64,000 nucleotides of DNA from Theileria orientalis strain Shintoku. Taxonomy: Eukaryota > Apicomplexa > Aconoidasida > Piroplasmida > Theileriidae. The stretch is from NCBI RefSeq assembly GCF_000740895.1, contig NC_025260.1, positions 1,034,001-1,098,000 on the forward strand, in the 5' to 3' direction. Positions 41,761 through 53,462 of this stretch are shown here, piece after piece; position 1 is the first letter of the stretch; every line of letters starts with the position of its first letter. The notes under the pieces were generated by a model, which did not search any database, was not told the origin of the DNA, and saw only the letters and a program-made list of their open reading frames with translations. Both the position numbers and the translations under genes were made by a program.

Positions 41761-44086
41761 AGTAGTTCTAATGTAATTCACATCAATCATAACTCCAAAT
41801 TACCATAAGCAACTAATGTAGTTATATTTTATATACACAAATATTCCATCCATGATATAACCGTTGTCCGATTTGTGTTATATTATTATACAAAATTAAA
41901 ATCTTCGATCAAAAGTATAATATCCAACAGTAATAAGTATATCAACAGTTAAATACATAAATCAATAATTTAATAGCCAACTAACATTAACAAGCCTAAC
42001 ACAAAACTAACTTTAAATCATTTCTTACAAGAAAATATAATATTAATTATATATTTTATTAGACAATGGGGAGTTGGATGGGAATTTTCATTTACTTGTT
42101 GTGGATCGATAATTTTTATATATGTCGACACATGTGTTTGATGTTATATTATCATTCTTTTTCCTTTAATTTTGTGTTTATTCAGTGTTTATATGACCCA
42201 TAATATTGTTTATTTATTATTAGACCTAAATATATAATCATCGTATGTTATACATATTTGTCGATATTGTTTCAATACTGTATCGGAATAATGTCGGATT
42301 TATATGTATATATTACACATCTTATAGGTTTTACTAATTATGGTTTTATTACATGATTTCATACTAATTTATACAACATAATATATAGTCTAAGTTAAAT
42401 CAGTTCAATATTAGCGTTATTTATCGGGTACATAGAGTGTACAGATTTTTAAATAAACAAATATTGATTGATAGTATGTACGACGTGATATATTAGGCAT
42501 TTAGTCATTTTAGTTGATTAAATATTGTTGGACGGGTTTTATATCATGTTGTACATGCTGTCAACTAATATTTGTATATTTAAAAAATATTCTATTTTTT
42601 GTATAAAAAATTTATTTTTCTTTTGGGTGTGTATAAAAATTACGTGTAAACATGATTTCTGTGGTTTTTAATTTTTAATACCATAAAATTGGCCCCTCAT
42701 ATGATTTATATGATGTAACATATTAAATGGCAATATATATTTATAAATTATTGATTTAAATATTGTAATAAAACATTTTATCTAAAAGGCTGATTTTAGG
42801 CATACAGACATCATTGGGGAGTGGCTATAGAATGGTAGTGATATTAAAATTTGTGTAAGTAAGGCGTTAAAAATAATAAGGATAGTATTAAAGTGTGTTA
42901 ATTTATTAAAAACACGAATTAGATAAATAAACGTTGTAAATTACAACTGTAATGTAATAGGATGTGTTTCGTATAATTAATTGTGTATATAGTATTTGAT
43001 GAAAAATGTTTAGCATTTATTGACTATCAATCAGAGGGTAAATTGATAAGTAAGATTGTATATTAATATAATATCAATAGGATGGAAGGTGTAATAAAAA
43101 TAGCGATTTATTCGGTGGTAGTTGGTTGGATTCCATATTTTTTTATATGGAATGTTAAAGTATCATAGCAATAAATATGTATGCACCAAAACGGTATGTA
43201 TTATTTGAAAATGTAGCTAAGACAGTGAGATAATAGACGATGGGGGACAAAAATGTAAAATATTTTGATATGATGGATTTATGCCCAGTTTAACGGATAT
43301 AACTGGTATATATATTCAAAACATGATGGAACGTAGTACTTGGAACGATTGGTGTTTGACAATTTGTTTGACCTGGTAGGTGTACCGATTAGACAGGATC
43401 TTTATGGTGATGAGAATGGTCTATGGAGTATGGTACTACAATTGTTTTTGTCATTGTTGATCTCTTTGTTTATGTGATAGGCTCATTATCCCTGAGGATA
43501 ATTGTTAGACGTAATAAAGGGATAATGTGATAGTTGTACCAATTAAACATTGGGATAAAGGTTATTTGTTGTTTTTATTAATATCGCATTCTCTCTAATT
43601 TTTCGATTGTTATAATTGGCTTGTTTGTTGATATTGTTGGATCATATCGCATAAAGTAATTTTAGATTTGTACTAATTATTTTTTTTTTGTATTAGGCTG
43701 TATGGACTTAATTAAACATCATTGCTAGTATACTATTGTAGTATATACAAACCGTATTATACCAATAAGATTGTTATTGTCGGTATCATATACATGGAGT
43801 CGGTGCTATTCCTTATATAATAAAGGGCGATTTTAACATGACAATAAGTCATATCTTTGTATCCTTAAACAAATTGTCAGATTATAGTGAAACATATAAT
43901 TTTAAGTTATCAGACAATCGTAATATTTAAAGTAAATCGAAACGTCGATATATTCATTTCATGTAACTGTGTGTTAATATATCAAAAATTCCATTAGTAA
44001 ATGTTTATATTGTTGATTTAATAATACAAGTTTGATATAATGCAATACAATGATAATATGGTTGTTGCACAGTATATTTAATTAAT
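41761..44086. other. 2.3-kb AT-rich spacer between Tpr-like genes 1 and 2
   Basis: No credible frame. The first ~120 bp match the 3' flank of gene 2. It holds the second copy of the upstream segment and two tggggag motifs (42067-42073, 42815-42821) that have counterparts in the next spacer. Confidence 0.6.
42981..43452. repeat. Near-identical upstream segment, copy 2
   Basis: Counterpart of 39352-39823, upstream of Tpr-like gene 2. Similarity decays over the next ~100 bp and is lost before the start codon. Confidence 0.95.
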
Positions 44087-45574
44087 ATGAGTGAGGAGAC
44101 AAAGGAAGGTGAAGTTACAACATCAGTAGGTACAGCCATAACCTGTAAGGCGATTGTTGCCATGGGTTCGGTGGCACTTCATATTATGTTTTTCCAACTT
44201 GAGGTTATATCAGCTCAAGTTGCTATAGCATTTAATATACCCGTACAAACAACCAGTATTTATCTCGAAAAGTTGTTTGGTATTAGATTCCTTGGATTTG
44301 TGCTAGGGGTAACAACGGAGTACATAATATTTAGAATATATTCTGAAATAAAACCAGATCATGCCAATTGGAACCGTGTATACATTAATGAGACAGCATT
44401 CGGATTAATGTTATTTGCAAGAATAATATTATTTATTGTAACGATGTGTTCATCGAATCTAGCATATCATGTTTATTTTGCTTTGGCTTTCGAATCATTT
44501 GCACTAGGATCAGTAGGCGGATCTATTTTTGCTGTCGTTCCTCAACATGTTGCAGTTCATGTACTGTTTGCTCATTTATCACGGCTATTAACTTTCCTAG
44601 TTCAGTTTTTCTTAGATATAGCCTATAAAGAGTCGCTACCAAAAATTAAGTTTCAATTCTTCTTTTGTGTTATCTTAAATGCTATAGCGTGCGGATGCTT
44701 CTATTACTATCATCACAAACTTGGATGTTCGGATTTACTGAGACCAGCTACGCAAGAGGAGAAACACAAGGAAAAGGAACAGAAAAACAAAGGGGTAAAC
44801 GGTACAAGTGGAAATAATAACGGGAGTTCAAACGGAAATGGAGGTGGAAATGGAGAAAATGCAGGGATGTATACAAAAGATCCACCAGAGAAGAAAAATT
44901 TTATTGAGACGTTTGGTGCGGCCGCATCTCCCTTTTTGATGTATTCCATTGGATCTGTGCTGTTTGACACTCTTTTCCCTGGTATACTACCATACGCATT
45001 CATTTCAAGAGAGAGAGCACATATGGTTAACATGATATTGCCCATAGCTGGTATGACTGGTCCCGTTCTTCTGTTTATTCTGGAATCTGCAGGGAAGTTT
45101 GATAAATGGCATGATGAATTTGATATAGCGTGGCTATGGGTAATTCCAATGACAATCGTATTTATATATTCCATATTAGCCGTACACACCAGAATACCAT
45201 CCGCCAGAAGAATTATTAATAATAGGCCCGTAATTTTGGCTATGACATTTACAGGAGCATTAGGCAATAGCTTTATGGATCCGCTGAGCTTTGCAGGAGT
45301 TGCAAAAAAGCTGTTCTTGTCGGGATTTATTCCCGATATTGGAGTTCTTATGTTTCATCAATTTTTCTGTATATCAATCAGATTCTATCATTATAAGATT
45401 TCTGTCGGATACAATGTTACTAGAATTGACCTAGGATATATCCTCCCTAAATTTAGACCTAATCACAGAATGTCTAAATGGAACACATTCTGGTATGTGC
45501 TGAGAACCACATTTAAAAAAGCTGGAAGAGATGCAATCAGTGATATGACAATGAACGTCAAAGAGTACCTCTAA
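44087..45574 (+). CDS. Tpr/Tar-like multi-pass membrane protein 2
   Basis: A single exon encodes 495 residues (MSEETKEGEVTTSVGTAITC). Same topology as gene 1. The first half differs at scattered positions and in the central loop (GNNNGSSNGNGGGNGENAG here). From about 44899 to the stop the nucleotide sequence is nearly identical to gene 1. This uneven divergence suggests gene conversion of the 3' half. Confidence 0.8.
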   Translation: MSEETKEGEVTTSVGTAITCKAIVAMGSVALHIMFFQLEVISAQVAIAFNIPVQTTSIYLEKLFGIRFLGFVLGVTTEYIIFRIYSEIKPDHANWNRVYINETAFGLMLFARIILFIVTMCSSNLAYHVYFALAFESFALGSVGGSIFAVVPQHVAVHVLFAHLSRLLTFLVQFFLDIAYKESLPKIKFQFFFCVILNAIACGCFYYYHHKLGCSDLLRPATQEEKHKEKEQKNKGVNGTSGNNNGSSNGNGGGNGENAGMYTKDPPEKKNFIETFGAAASPFLMYSIGSVLFDTLFPGILPYAFISRERAHMVNMILPIAGMTGPVLLFILESAGKFDKWHDEFDIAWLWVIPMTIVFIYSILAVHTRIPSARRIINNRPVILAMTFTGALGNSFMDPLSFAGVAKKLFLSGFIPDIGVLMFHQFFCISIRFYHYKISVGYNVTRIDLGYILPKFRPNHRMSKWNTFWYVLRTTFKKAGRDAISDMTMNVKEYL

Positions 45575-48139
45575 AGTAGTTATAATGTAATTCACATCAA
45601 CAATAAATCCAAATAACCATAAGCAACTAATGTAGTTATATTTTAGATACGCAGTAAGTATCCCATCCATTATATTATCATTATCCGTTTGGTGTTATTG
45701 TATAATAAGATAATTCAATCAATATTATAACATCCAACCGTAATCAGTATATCAACCGTTCAATACAAACATCAATGATTTAATAGCCAACAAACATAAA
45801 CAAACCTAACCAAAAACAAACCCAAAATCATTTAATAAAAACTAATATAATAAAAATGATATAATTGACAATGGGGAGTTAGTGTGATATAATAATATGA
45901 AGTCATCATACACATTTTTCAAAATAATGATCATATAATATGCTATTTATATGTGTTGTTTGTGAATATATATAGCTGATGTAATAAGTTGAACTTACAA
46001 AGTTTTTATGATCCAGTACCGAACTCTTGGGATAACTTTTCCCCTAAATTTTACATTATAACCAAACTTAAATGTCTGTGTTCTTTACCGTATCTACACC
46101 TATTAATGTTATATTCGGATGTGTCGTTTACTTTAGCCTTAGTAGAATAATAATGATCATGACATGCCAGTTTCATTAGTAGGGTCTTTGGGTTCTTTTA
46201 TATTTGCACATCATCATCGTATTTAATATATTGATTGGTTTTGTATATTGGACATGAGTTTCATATGTTAAAGTAAATTTAATAAATGTTTAAGTGTTCA
46301 CGTGTTGACGTCGTTTAGCCCAACTTTAGTGGCCGCTTTGACTTTCGTAAAAAGTTCACCAAATTTTTAATTTAAATTTCATTAATTAGAACTAACAATT
46401 TTAAAACAAATAGACAAAGAATATGAATTGTTATGTGTTTTATCATATGTATATAAATACATAAATGTATATATATGTATAGATAAATAAATAGTTATAA
46501 ATTTAGGCAATTACAAAAATGATTGTATCAATCTATTTGAGTTTAAAATTTTTATATATAATACGTTATTTTAAAGCAGCTTTAATAACGTGGATGCGAA
46601 TATAATAATCGTTAGTAATTTAGACGATTTTAATCATTATTATTCTTTGATTTTTTTTAATATAAAAGTGTTTAATTTTTGAATATTTTTAAATTATATA
46701 TTGAGATTTGTTATCTATTATTTTGTGAATTATTAATTATTTTATAGTAGTGGGGAGGTGGCATGCCATAAGGATTAAATTTATTAGCTGAATCCATACT
46801 TGGCCGCCCACTGTGTGTTTATATGTAAAGAGAAAATTTTTTTACATATGATACTGGGTTTTGTGTGTACTTATATGTAGAATAGCCTGTGCCATAGACA
46901 AAGGCTTTGTAAGTGCAATAAAAAGGCCTTTTAAGCCAACGGTCGCTTTGATTAAAACGATTAATACATAAAATTGACTATAAATTTTGTTTATAAGCAT
47001 ATAATATCGATCAAAAGACAGTTGTTAAAATAAATCGGTATTTTGTACACTTTTCTAACTCACATCGCACAACATCGCAAAACTTAGACAATTATTAAAC
47101 AGTTTTAAATACGTTTTAACGATCCGATAACCTGAGTGTCAAGTATAAACCGGAATTTTTGTATTTTGTGATAAAATAGATCATAGCGAGACCCTCGACT
47201 GAGCGCCGTCGCGGAACAAACTTTTAAAACATGTAAATTCATAACGAGAAAAAATCGTTGCATATGAATCCCGGTAATTCAATTTGTTACAGTGCTAATA
47301 TCGTGAAGAGTAGTCATAATAGCCATGCTTGCATTAAATTGGAGGACCTGCGACTGATGTAAGGCTTCGTTCGCTAAGTCAGTGGAAAATGTTCGCAACT
47401 GCTGGATATTGTCTTAATTTTTTAGCGCAACTGGCATGTAATATTTTGAATAATACTGTCTATTCGTCTCCAAGTAACATTGAGGAGTCGATGTTGTCGG
47501 TATAACAAAAGTGGTACCTTTACCGTTTTTGTAAATAATCGTTTTAATTTGTCAAATTTCATCACACACTCCCGTCAAAATTGTAAAGTAACTTACAAGC
47601 TACAGGAAGATAAACGCAAACACTCTTTTTAAAATCAATTGGTAACCGATATAAATTTTAGGGATAAAAATCACAGTTAATGCGACCAACACCGGATTTA
47701 AACTGAAATTTAGATCAGAAGAGACCGATTTATAAAGCACAGCATCTTTATCTAAAGCAACTTTAGAGGAATTAACAACTTTAACAACTACACTTTCTCT
47801 TTAGACAAAGGCTTTATTAAGCAGCAACAAATGAATACGTACAATCAGGTTGTACCGGTCGATATCCCTTTGAGTGAATCATAGAATTGTCTCTCAGGGT
47901 AGTAGTAACCCCTCGACCCCATCGTCATAGTTTTATCCGTCGTTTTAGTCCAGTGTTAGGACCCCGTCGTAAGTACCTATAATCCACTGCAGGTACTGGC
48001 TCAAAAGGGAGCAGCAACTCACAATACTCACAAGTCAACCAACTAAAAGCACTATCGCAAAGCCTTGAGTAATGAAACCACTCACTCAGAATTACTCACT
48101 GACTGAAACTAGGCCAGGTATCATCTAGGAATGGAATAA
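45575..48139. other. 2.6-kb spacer between Tpr-like genes 2 and 3
   Basis: No credible coding frame on either strand. AT-rich in the first half, less so after ~47140. Contains tggggag at 45872-45878 and 46751-46757. No tRNA-like or snRNA-like element was recognised. Confidence 0.55.
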
Positions 48140-49624
48140 ATGTCTGAGCAATCTCCAGGTAATGATAGTACAGCCTGTAAGCTTATCGCAGCACTCGTTG
48201 CCCTTTCGTCTCATCTGATCATACACCAAATCGATGTGACGTCGGCCAACTTCTCTATCGCATTCTACATTCCGCTCAACAACATTTCTGTGTACTTAAC
48301 CAAGTTGTATAGCTTGCGGTTCACCTTAATTGTGCTAGGGACGCTCACGGAACTGGCGATTTCCGAGTGCTCCAAGGTCATGGACCCTGGAGACGACATC
48401 AGGATCCGGAGATGGTTTAGTGTTTGGTCCTTCGCCGGGGTCTTATTGGTGAGGATTATACTCATCGTGGTCATGTACACCACGTCCGATCTGGCGTACT
48501 TCGTATACATGGTTCTAGGCGTGGAGGCGTACTTTGTCGGTCTGTTCCACACGTCCTTCATCGGCATTGTGCCTGAGCACTCGCTGATCGTGGCGCTCTC
48601 CGACGACACCTCGCGTCTCCTAGTCCTCCTGCTGCAATTCATTTTGCGCCTGACCATTTACGACAGACCCCTGCTCATGATTAAGCTGCAGATGATCGTG
48701 TGCGCCGCAGTGACTATCGCAGCGCTGGCTGCTTGGATCTTCTACCACGAGTTCGAAGTAATCTCCACCGGGTACTTCAAGAGAAAGAAGCCTGAAAGCA
48801 AGCCGCCCACCATGCCCTTCTTTAGAACGCTAGCGGACGCCTTCTCCCCTCTGGCGATGATCGTCGTCAGTTCCATGATAAAGGACTTCCTGTTTCCCAA
48901 CCTGCTTCCCTATGCCCTGTTGAGTAAGTTCAGGTGGAATTTTGTGACCGTGATGGCCTCCATTCTCAAGTTGATCGGCCCCATTATTCTTTTCAGCTTA
49001 GAACTTTAAGGGCTCTTTCCGAAATGGTCTGCTCCCTACAACGGGTTCTGGATTGTCGTGATTCCTATGGCGGTGATATTCATTTATACCATTCTTGCGA
49101 TTCACACCCGAATCCCGTCTGCCAAAAGGATCATTAATTCAGTGCCCAAGGTCATGTTCATTACCGTGGGTGTGGTCCTCGGAAATAGCTTTTTCGATCC
49201 ACTGAGTTATGCGGGCGTTTCTAAGGTTGTTAAGCCTGAAAAGATATCCAACCCTGGTAAGTCGCCATCAGATGCGCCACCTTCCTCACCTGAAGCTTTA
49301 TCCGACTCTCCACAAGAGATGGTTCCTGCCTCGGGTGAAAAAGGTGCCGTATCAAATGGCAATAAAGCTGACGAACAATATGGCGATAACGCCGTTATTA
49401 CGATTCACGCCCTTATTGTGTTGTTTATGCGCTTCGCCATGTCTAAGTTGTCAGCGGGATATAATGAAACGAGAATCAGTCTCGGGTACTGTTTACCCAA
49501 ATTCAGGCCCAACCATAGAATGTCTAGGTCAAACGTCGGCTGGTATCTATTTAGGAAAACGTTTAAGACTGCTTGGAAGGCTATAGGCGATGATTTTGAC
49601 ATGGATATCAGAACATATTTATAA
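48140..49624 (+). pseudogene. Tpr/Tar-like membrane protein 3, interrupted by one in-frame stop
   Basis: The reading frame from ATG 48140 (MSEQSPGNDSTACKLIAALV) to 49624 is continuous except for TAA at 49007-49009. Both halves align with genes 1 and 2: the stop replaces the Ala codon within the ESAGKF segment (here E-L-stop-G-L-F), between a membrane helix and the loop before IPMAVIFIYTILAIHTRIPS. No GT..AG intron would remove the stop. The gene is far diverged from 1 and 2, uses more G/C at third positions, and has its variable loop in a different place (about 368-412 of the full frame, KPEKISNPGKSPSDAPPSSP). It is either a recent pseudogene, a two-part gene, a readthrough case or a sequence error. 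Confidence 0.8.
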
Positions 49625-50252
49625 TGTGTTATTTTTTTATTCAATATGTGGTAGCTGTAGTGTGTATCTTTGTCGAGGGCTGTTTAAGTAAGTTTATTAA
49701 ATATTTACAATTATAATTTGGTGTCTTGAATGTTATTAAATGTTTATTAACTTTGGAAGATTTTAAAATCAGCAAAAAATTCTATAATTTAACATCACTT
49801 TTTTAGGAGCAGCGTGGAAGATCAGCCCAAATTAAAATTAATTTTTTCGCTGAACACAAGTGACATAACAGATGGAAAATATTGCTGATGTGGATTATTT
49901 AAGTGATAATAAACATATGCGCTTCATAAGTGAAATAATCTGAATGGATATCTATAAAGCCAATATTGAACATATAAAGGTGTTTTATGGAAAATTATAT
50001 GTTACAAAAGAGGCAAAGATTTTAGATGCCCCTAAAAAGTGAACGTGACAAGTACTGCATTGCTAGAATCCTCTGTTTCAGATTCGGTACGTGAGAGTTT
50101 ATTAATACACATTTTAAAAATAATTTAAATGGAACGACTTTTATTCCCAAAACAAGCCCAATGGTTACAAATGCTTTTAATTTATGCCAGAATACTCAAT
50201 ATTTCTGGGACTTGACCTGTTTAATAATGCGATTGTTGTGTTAACGCGCTCA
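49625..50252. other. Intergenic region between convergent genes
   Basis: About 630 bp, AT-rich, no frame or repeat seen. Confidence 0.5.
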
Positions 50253-53200
50253 TTAAGCCCTACTATCTTCAATGACAATATTGGGAATGTACGGCACTTT
50301 GTCAAGATAAACCTCTTCAAACTCGGCGATCTCTTCTTTTAACTGACCTGGATCCCAAGTGTGTCCGAAATTTTGGGGTTCAGGAATCTGGTTGCTGAAA
50401 TATACCCTTAACATTTTTTTACCGTTCTTTTGTTTGAAGATAAGCACCTGAGAGCCATACTCGTGACCATGATCTTTACAATCCCATAAAACCTCACTAC
50501 CCCTCGTAACGACGTCTATCAAATACGGATTGATTGAAGTGAATGTGTGAGTGTCCAGATTGGAATCGTAATGATAATTGACAAAATTGCTGCTTATTCT
50601 TTGTTTGATGTCAACTCTAATTAGCTTGGGTTCTAGTCCATCAGACTCAAACCCAGATTCGGTTTCAGTTGTGACTTCAGAGTTATTAAATACTATTTCA
50701 GGATGTGGCTTGGGAGGATGCATTATGTGTGAAGGCACAGCCCCTTGGAAGTACACTCGGAATACACTCTCGCCGTATTCGTTGTGTCCCACAAACACCC
50801 GGGTGGCCTTTCCTTGAAAATAAAACAAATGATCCCACAAAACTATATCACTCTTGGTAACCTTGTCTATTAAAACCCCCTGGTTGGCAGTAAAGGTGTG
50901 ACTTTGGGTTGACGGGTCGAACTTGTATTCAAGGTCATCAGTACTAAAGGGCTGATCAATGTCAACGCTGACCTCCTTAAATTTAAGTGGTTTAGGAAGT
51001 TCCAGTCCCTTGTGTCCTAGGTGTTCAAACGGCCCAGGTTTGGAAGCAGTGGCGTGTTCAACAGAGTCGCCTTCGCTGAGGCCATGCATTGAACCTCCAT
51101 CATGAGTCTGAGAAAGGTCCTCAAGGTAAATATACTTTTGGTCCTTTACTCGTTTGGGGAAATAAACTCTCACCACAGGTTTGCCGTCTGAGCCGGGCTT
51201 GATTAGTACTATGTCTGCGTAGTCCCCGGGCTTGGGCGCCCAGATGGTTCTTGGGCCCTTTTTAATAAGGCCGAACAAAAACCGCTCACGGGCCTTGAAA
51301 ATGACCTTGTTGCCTCGGTAAATTACGTCGTAGCCGAAAGTGCTCTCATTTCTAGTTATGTCGAGAAATATGACATTTACCGGAAATACTTCTGGTGGAG
51401 CACGCACACCGGTTTTTGGTGAATGTTCAGTGTCCATGGAACTTACAAATTCCGAAAGGTAATAATGCGTTTTCATTCCCTCTGGGATTCCAAAGGGATA
51501 GTTGCTCTGATGCTTGGTGTCGATTTCTGCTGGCTCTGCATTTTTCTGATACATTTGGCTGGGCGGGTGAGTTGTGCAGTACTGAGATAGTATATCGAAC
51601 GCCTCTTGCCTCTTAAAGTCCTGAAACCTTGAGTGGTAGTGCCTCTTGGCCATCACCTTGCCGTAGTACCACAGGGAATTAAGACTAGTGTCCGGCTGCT
51701 TTATCCTTTGAGATAGAGTGCAGGGTGCGCCTGTTTGATGAATGCTTATGTAGTCGCCGTGGTCGCACCAGAGGTTTCTGAACGTTGTGAAGTACTCGGT
51801 ATCGTTCTCTCCACCGTTATTTCCAAATAACATGTGGGCAAGCCTGTTTTTAATTTTAATGCTATTGTCGTTGCTACGGCTGTTTATTATCATGTGGACG
51901 GTGACCCAGCTGACAAGCCACTGAAATATATTGGATCTATCAAGGCAATCTAGGCAATTTGTTCTCAAAATACCTTTTTGTAACCCCCTTTTACTTTGAC
52001 CCTTGGACCCATTAGTATCTTCTCTATGAGGCCCACTGCCATTTCGGACCCATTTGAGATATTGTTCCTCGTCGAAGAAGCCTATGTTGCTAAAGTGATC
52101 AATTAGGTTATCGAGAACAAATTGGATTACAATCTCGTGTGTGCTCCACTTGGCATTGCTGTTGTAGTTATAGTTAACAAAGGTTATCTTTGGCTCTTGC
52201 GAATTTTGTTCTTCAAGCACCGTGTTATATCCGTTTAAAACATTCTCAAAGATGCTGTTCAACAGGCTCTCGTTGTCACTGTTCTTTACGTCCAATAGAC
52301 TTACGAACAACTTGTGAGTACAAGGCTTATAGTACTCCTTTAGTATCTTAATGTGCTCAAAGAAAGGTGTCAAATTGTCCAATTTATCATAAAATTCAAT
52401 TTTTTTCCCGGTGCCTGTTTGGCCCCAAAACACTGGAACTGATCCTCTTATCTGTGTGTGCGAGTACCAGCTTCCGGAACCGAATCTGAGCCTGACCTCA
52501 GAACCTACAAAATTCCCCACATTCCCATCGGAGTCAATTCCTCTACTCACGAATCTTGTACCCGACCTCTTGATGTTTCTCCGTCCTATTATCAGAGTCT
52601 CAATCTTTTCAGAGTTCACCTCGTTGGCTCCGTACCCTACGTACCCTTGAATTACCACCGTTTTCCACCGGTCGGGAAGTTTATTTGATATCATGAAACA
52701 CCAGTTAAAGTCCTGTCTGGCAGCCTTATAGAGCTTTTCGTTCATCAGCAGAATTTCCTCAGTTATAAAATTGTCACTCCTGCCATTTGCAGTATTTTTT
52801 AGTGGAATGTGTCCATTTAGATATAGTGATTGCATGGTATTGGTCAAGTCGGTGTCGTACGAGTAATAATGTCCGCTCGACAGTATCTTTGAAATTTTTA
52901 TTAATAGGTAATACAAATTGTCCAGTGAATCTTCACTTGATGAACTCCCTGAATATCTACGGCCATTACTTGTATTGTTATTGTTCGATACATTAGGTGG
53001 ATTGCACGTGTTCTGCGAGTCCCTATTATTGTGTTTATGAAAGTTATCCGAGTTGAACTCTATTGGGAAAAATTTGACTTCTTTAATGGTCATAATTTTA
53101 CCCCTATTTTTACCACTAAAACTTAAATTACCTAGTTTTAAATCAGCCACTGCTTCAGATTCGGTCACAACAACCAGGTGGCTCGTGTTCATAATCTGAA

Positions 53201-53462
53201 CTATTCCTAAAATGGCATCGGCATAAATCACATACAAGGGTTCATCCTCCGTCATTAACATATTAGATTCACTTATTTTACCCGTTGAACGGTCTATCCA
53301 GAGCCTTGTCACGTTACTGGGCGTGTAGTCTCCATGATCATCAAATAAATCGGACATTTCCGATCCGTCGGTGTATGAATTATTATTTTGAGAGTAAAAC
53401 ATGTGGCTCAGGCCAATACTGTACCATGATGCAAATATTTTAAGAATATATACCTTGACCAT
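50253..53462 (-). CDS. SacI-type phosphoinositide phosphatase fused to three FAINT domains
   Basis: A single exon encodes 1069 residues from the first ATG at 53462. The SacI domain spans about 40-640: NFNWCF-type entry (DFNWCFMISNKLP), SGTRFVSRGIDSDGNVGNFV, RGSVPVFWGQ, FVNYNYNSNAKW, and the catalytic RTNCLDCLDRSN near residue 500, which satisfies CX5R(T/S). After it come NLWCDHGDYISIHQTG and the usual end of the domain. Residues ~690-1060 hold three FAINT (DUF529)-like units starting near VNVIFLDITRNE, VSVDIDQPFSTD and RVDIKQRISSNF, each with a V/I-x-W/V-L-W or T-I-W core and a V-R-V-Y-F strand. The N-terminus (MVKVYILKIFASWYSIGLSH) is hydrophobic and could be a signal peptide lying before the Sac fold. 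SacI enzymes dephosphorylate PI3P/PI4P; FAINT domains mark exported Theileria proteins. No C-terminal ER membrane helices as in Sac1 are present. Confidence 0.88.
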   Translation of the reverse strand: MVKVYILKIFASWYSIGLSHMFYSQNNNSYTDGSEMSDLFDDHGDYTPSNVTRLWIDRSTGKISESNMLMTEDEPLYVIYADAILGIVQIMNTSHLVVVTESEAVADLKLGNLSFSGKNRGKIMTIKEVKFFPIEFNSDNFHKHNNRDSQNTCNPPNVSNNNNTSNGRRYSGSSSSEDSLDNLYYLLIKISKILSSGHYYSYDTDLTNTMQSLYLNGHIPLKNTANGRSDNFITEEILLMNEKLYKAARQDFNWCFMISNKLPDRWKTVVIQGYVGYGANEVNSEKIETLIIGRRNIKRSGTRFVSRGIDSDGNVGNFVGSEVRLRFGSGSWYSHTQIRGSVPVFWGQTGTGKKIEFYDKLDNLTPFFEHIKILKEYYKPCTHKLFVSLLDVKNSDNESLLNSIFENVLNGYNTVLEEQNSQEPKITFVNYNYNSNAKWSTHEIVIQFVLDNLIDHFSNIGFFDEEQYLKWVRNGSGPHREDTNGSKGQSKRGLQKGILRTNCLDCLDRSNIFQWLVSWVTVHMIINSRSNDNSIKIKNRLAHMLFGNNGGENDTEYFTTFRNLWCDHGDYISIHQTGAPCTLSQRIKQPDTSLNSLWYYGKVMAKRHYHSRFQDFKRQEAFDILSQYCTTHPPSQMYQKNAEPAEIDTKHQSNYPFGIPEGMKTHYYLSEFVSSMDTEHSPKTGVRAPPEVFPVNVIFLDITRNESTFGYDVIYRGNKVIFKARERFLFGLIKKGPRTIWAPKPGDYADIVLIKPGSDGKPVVRVYFPKRVKDQKYIYLEDLSQTHDGGSMHGLSEGDSVEHATASKPGPFEHLGHKGLELPKPLKFKEVSVDIDQPFSTDDLEYKFDPSTQSHTFTANQGVLIDKVTKSDIVLWDHLFYFQGKATRVFVGHNEYGESVFRVYFQGAVPSHIMHPPKPHPEIVFNNSEVTTETESGFESDGLEPKLIRVDIKQRISSNFVNYHYDSNLDTHTFTSINPYLIDVVTRGSEVLWDCKDHGHEYGSQVLIFKQKNGKKMLRVYFSNQIPEPQNFGHTWDPGQLKEEIAEFEEVYLDKVPYIPNIVIEDSRA

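Noticed and set aside
47160..48139. Less AT-rich stretch before the third Tpr-like gene considered as an ncRNA
   Set aside because: No cloverleaf, B-box or other RNA signature could be found; more likely the 5' flank of the gene.
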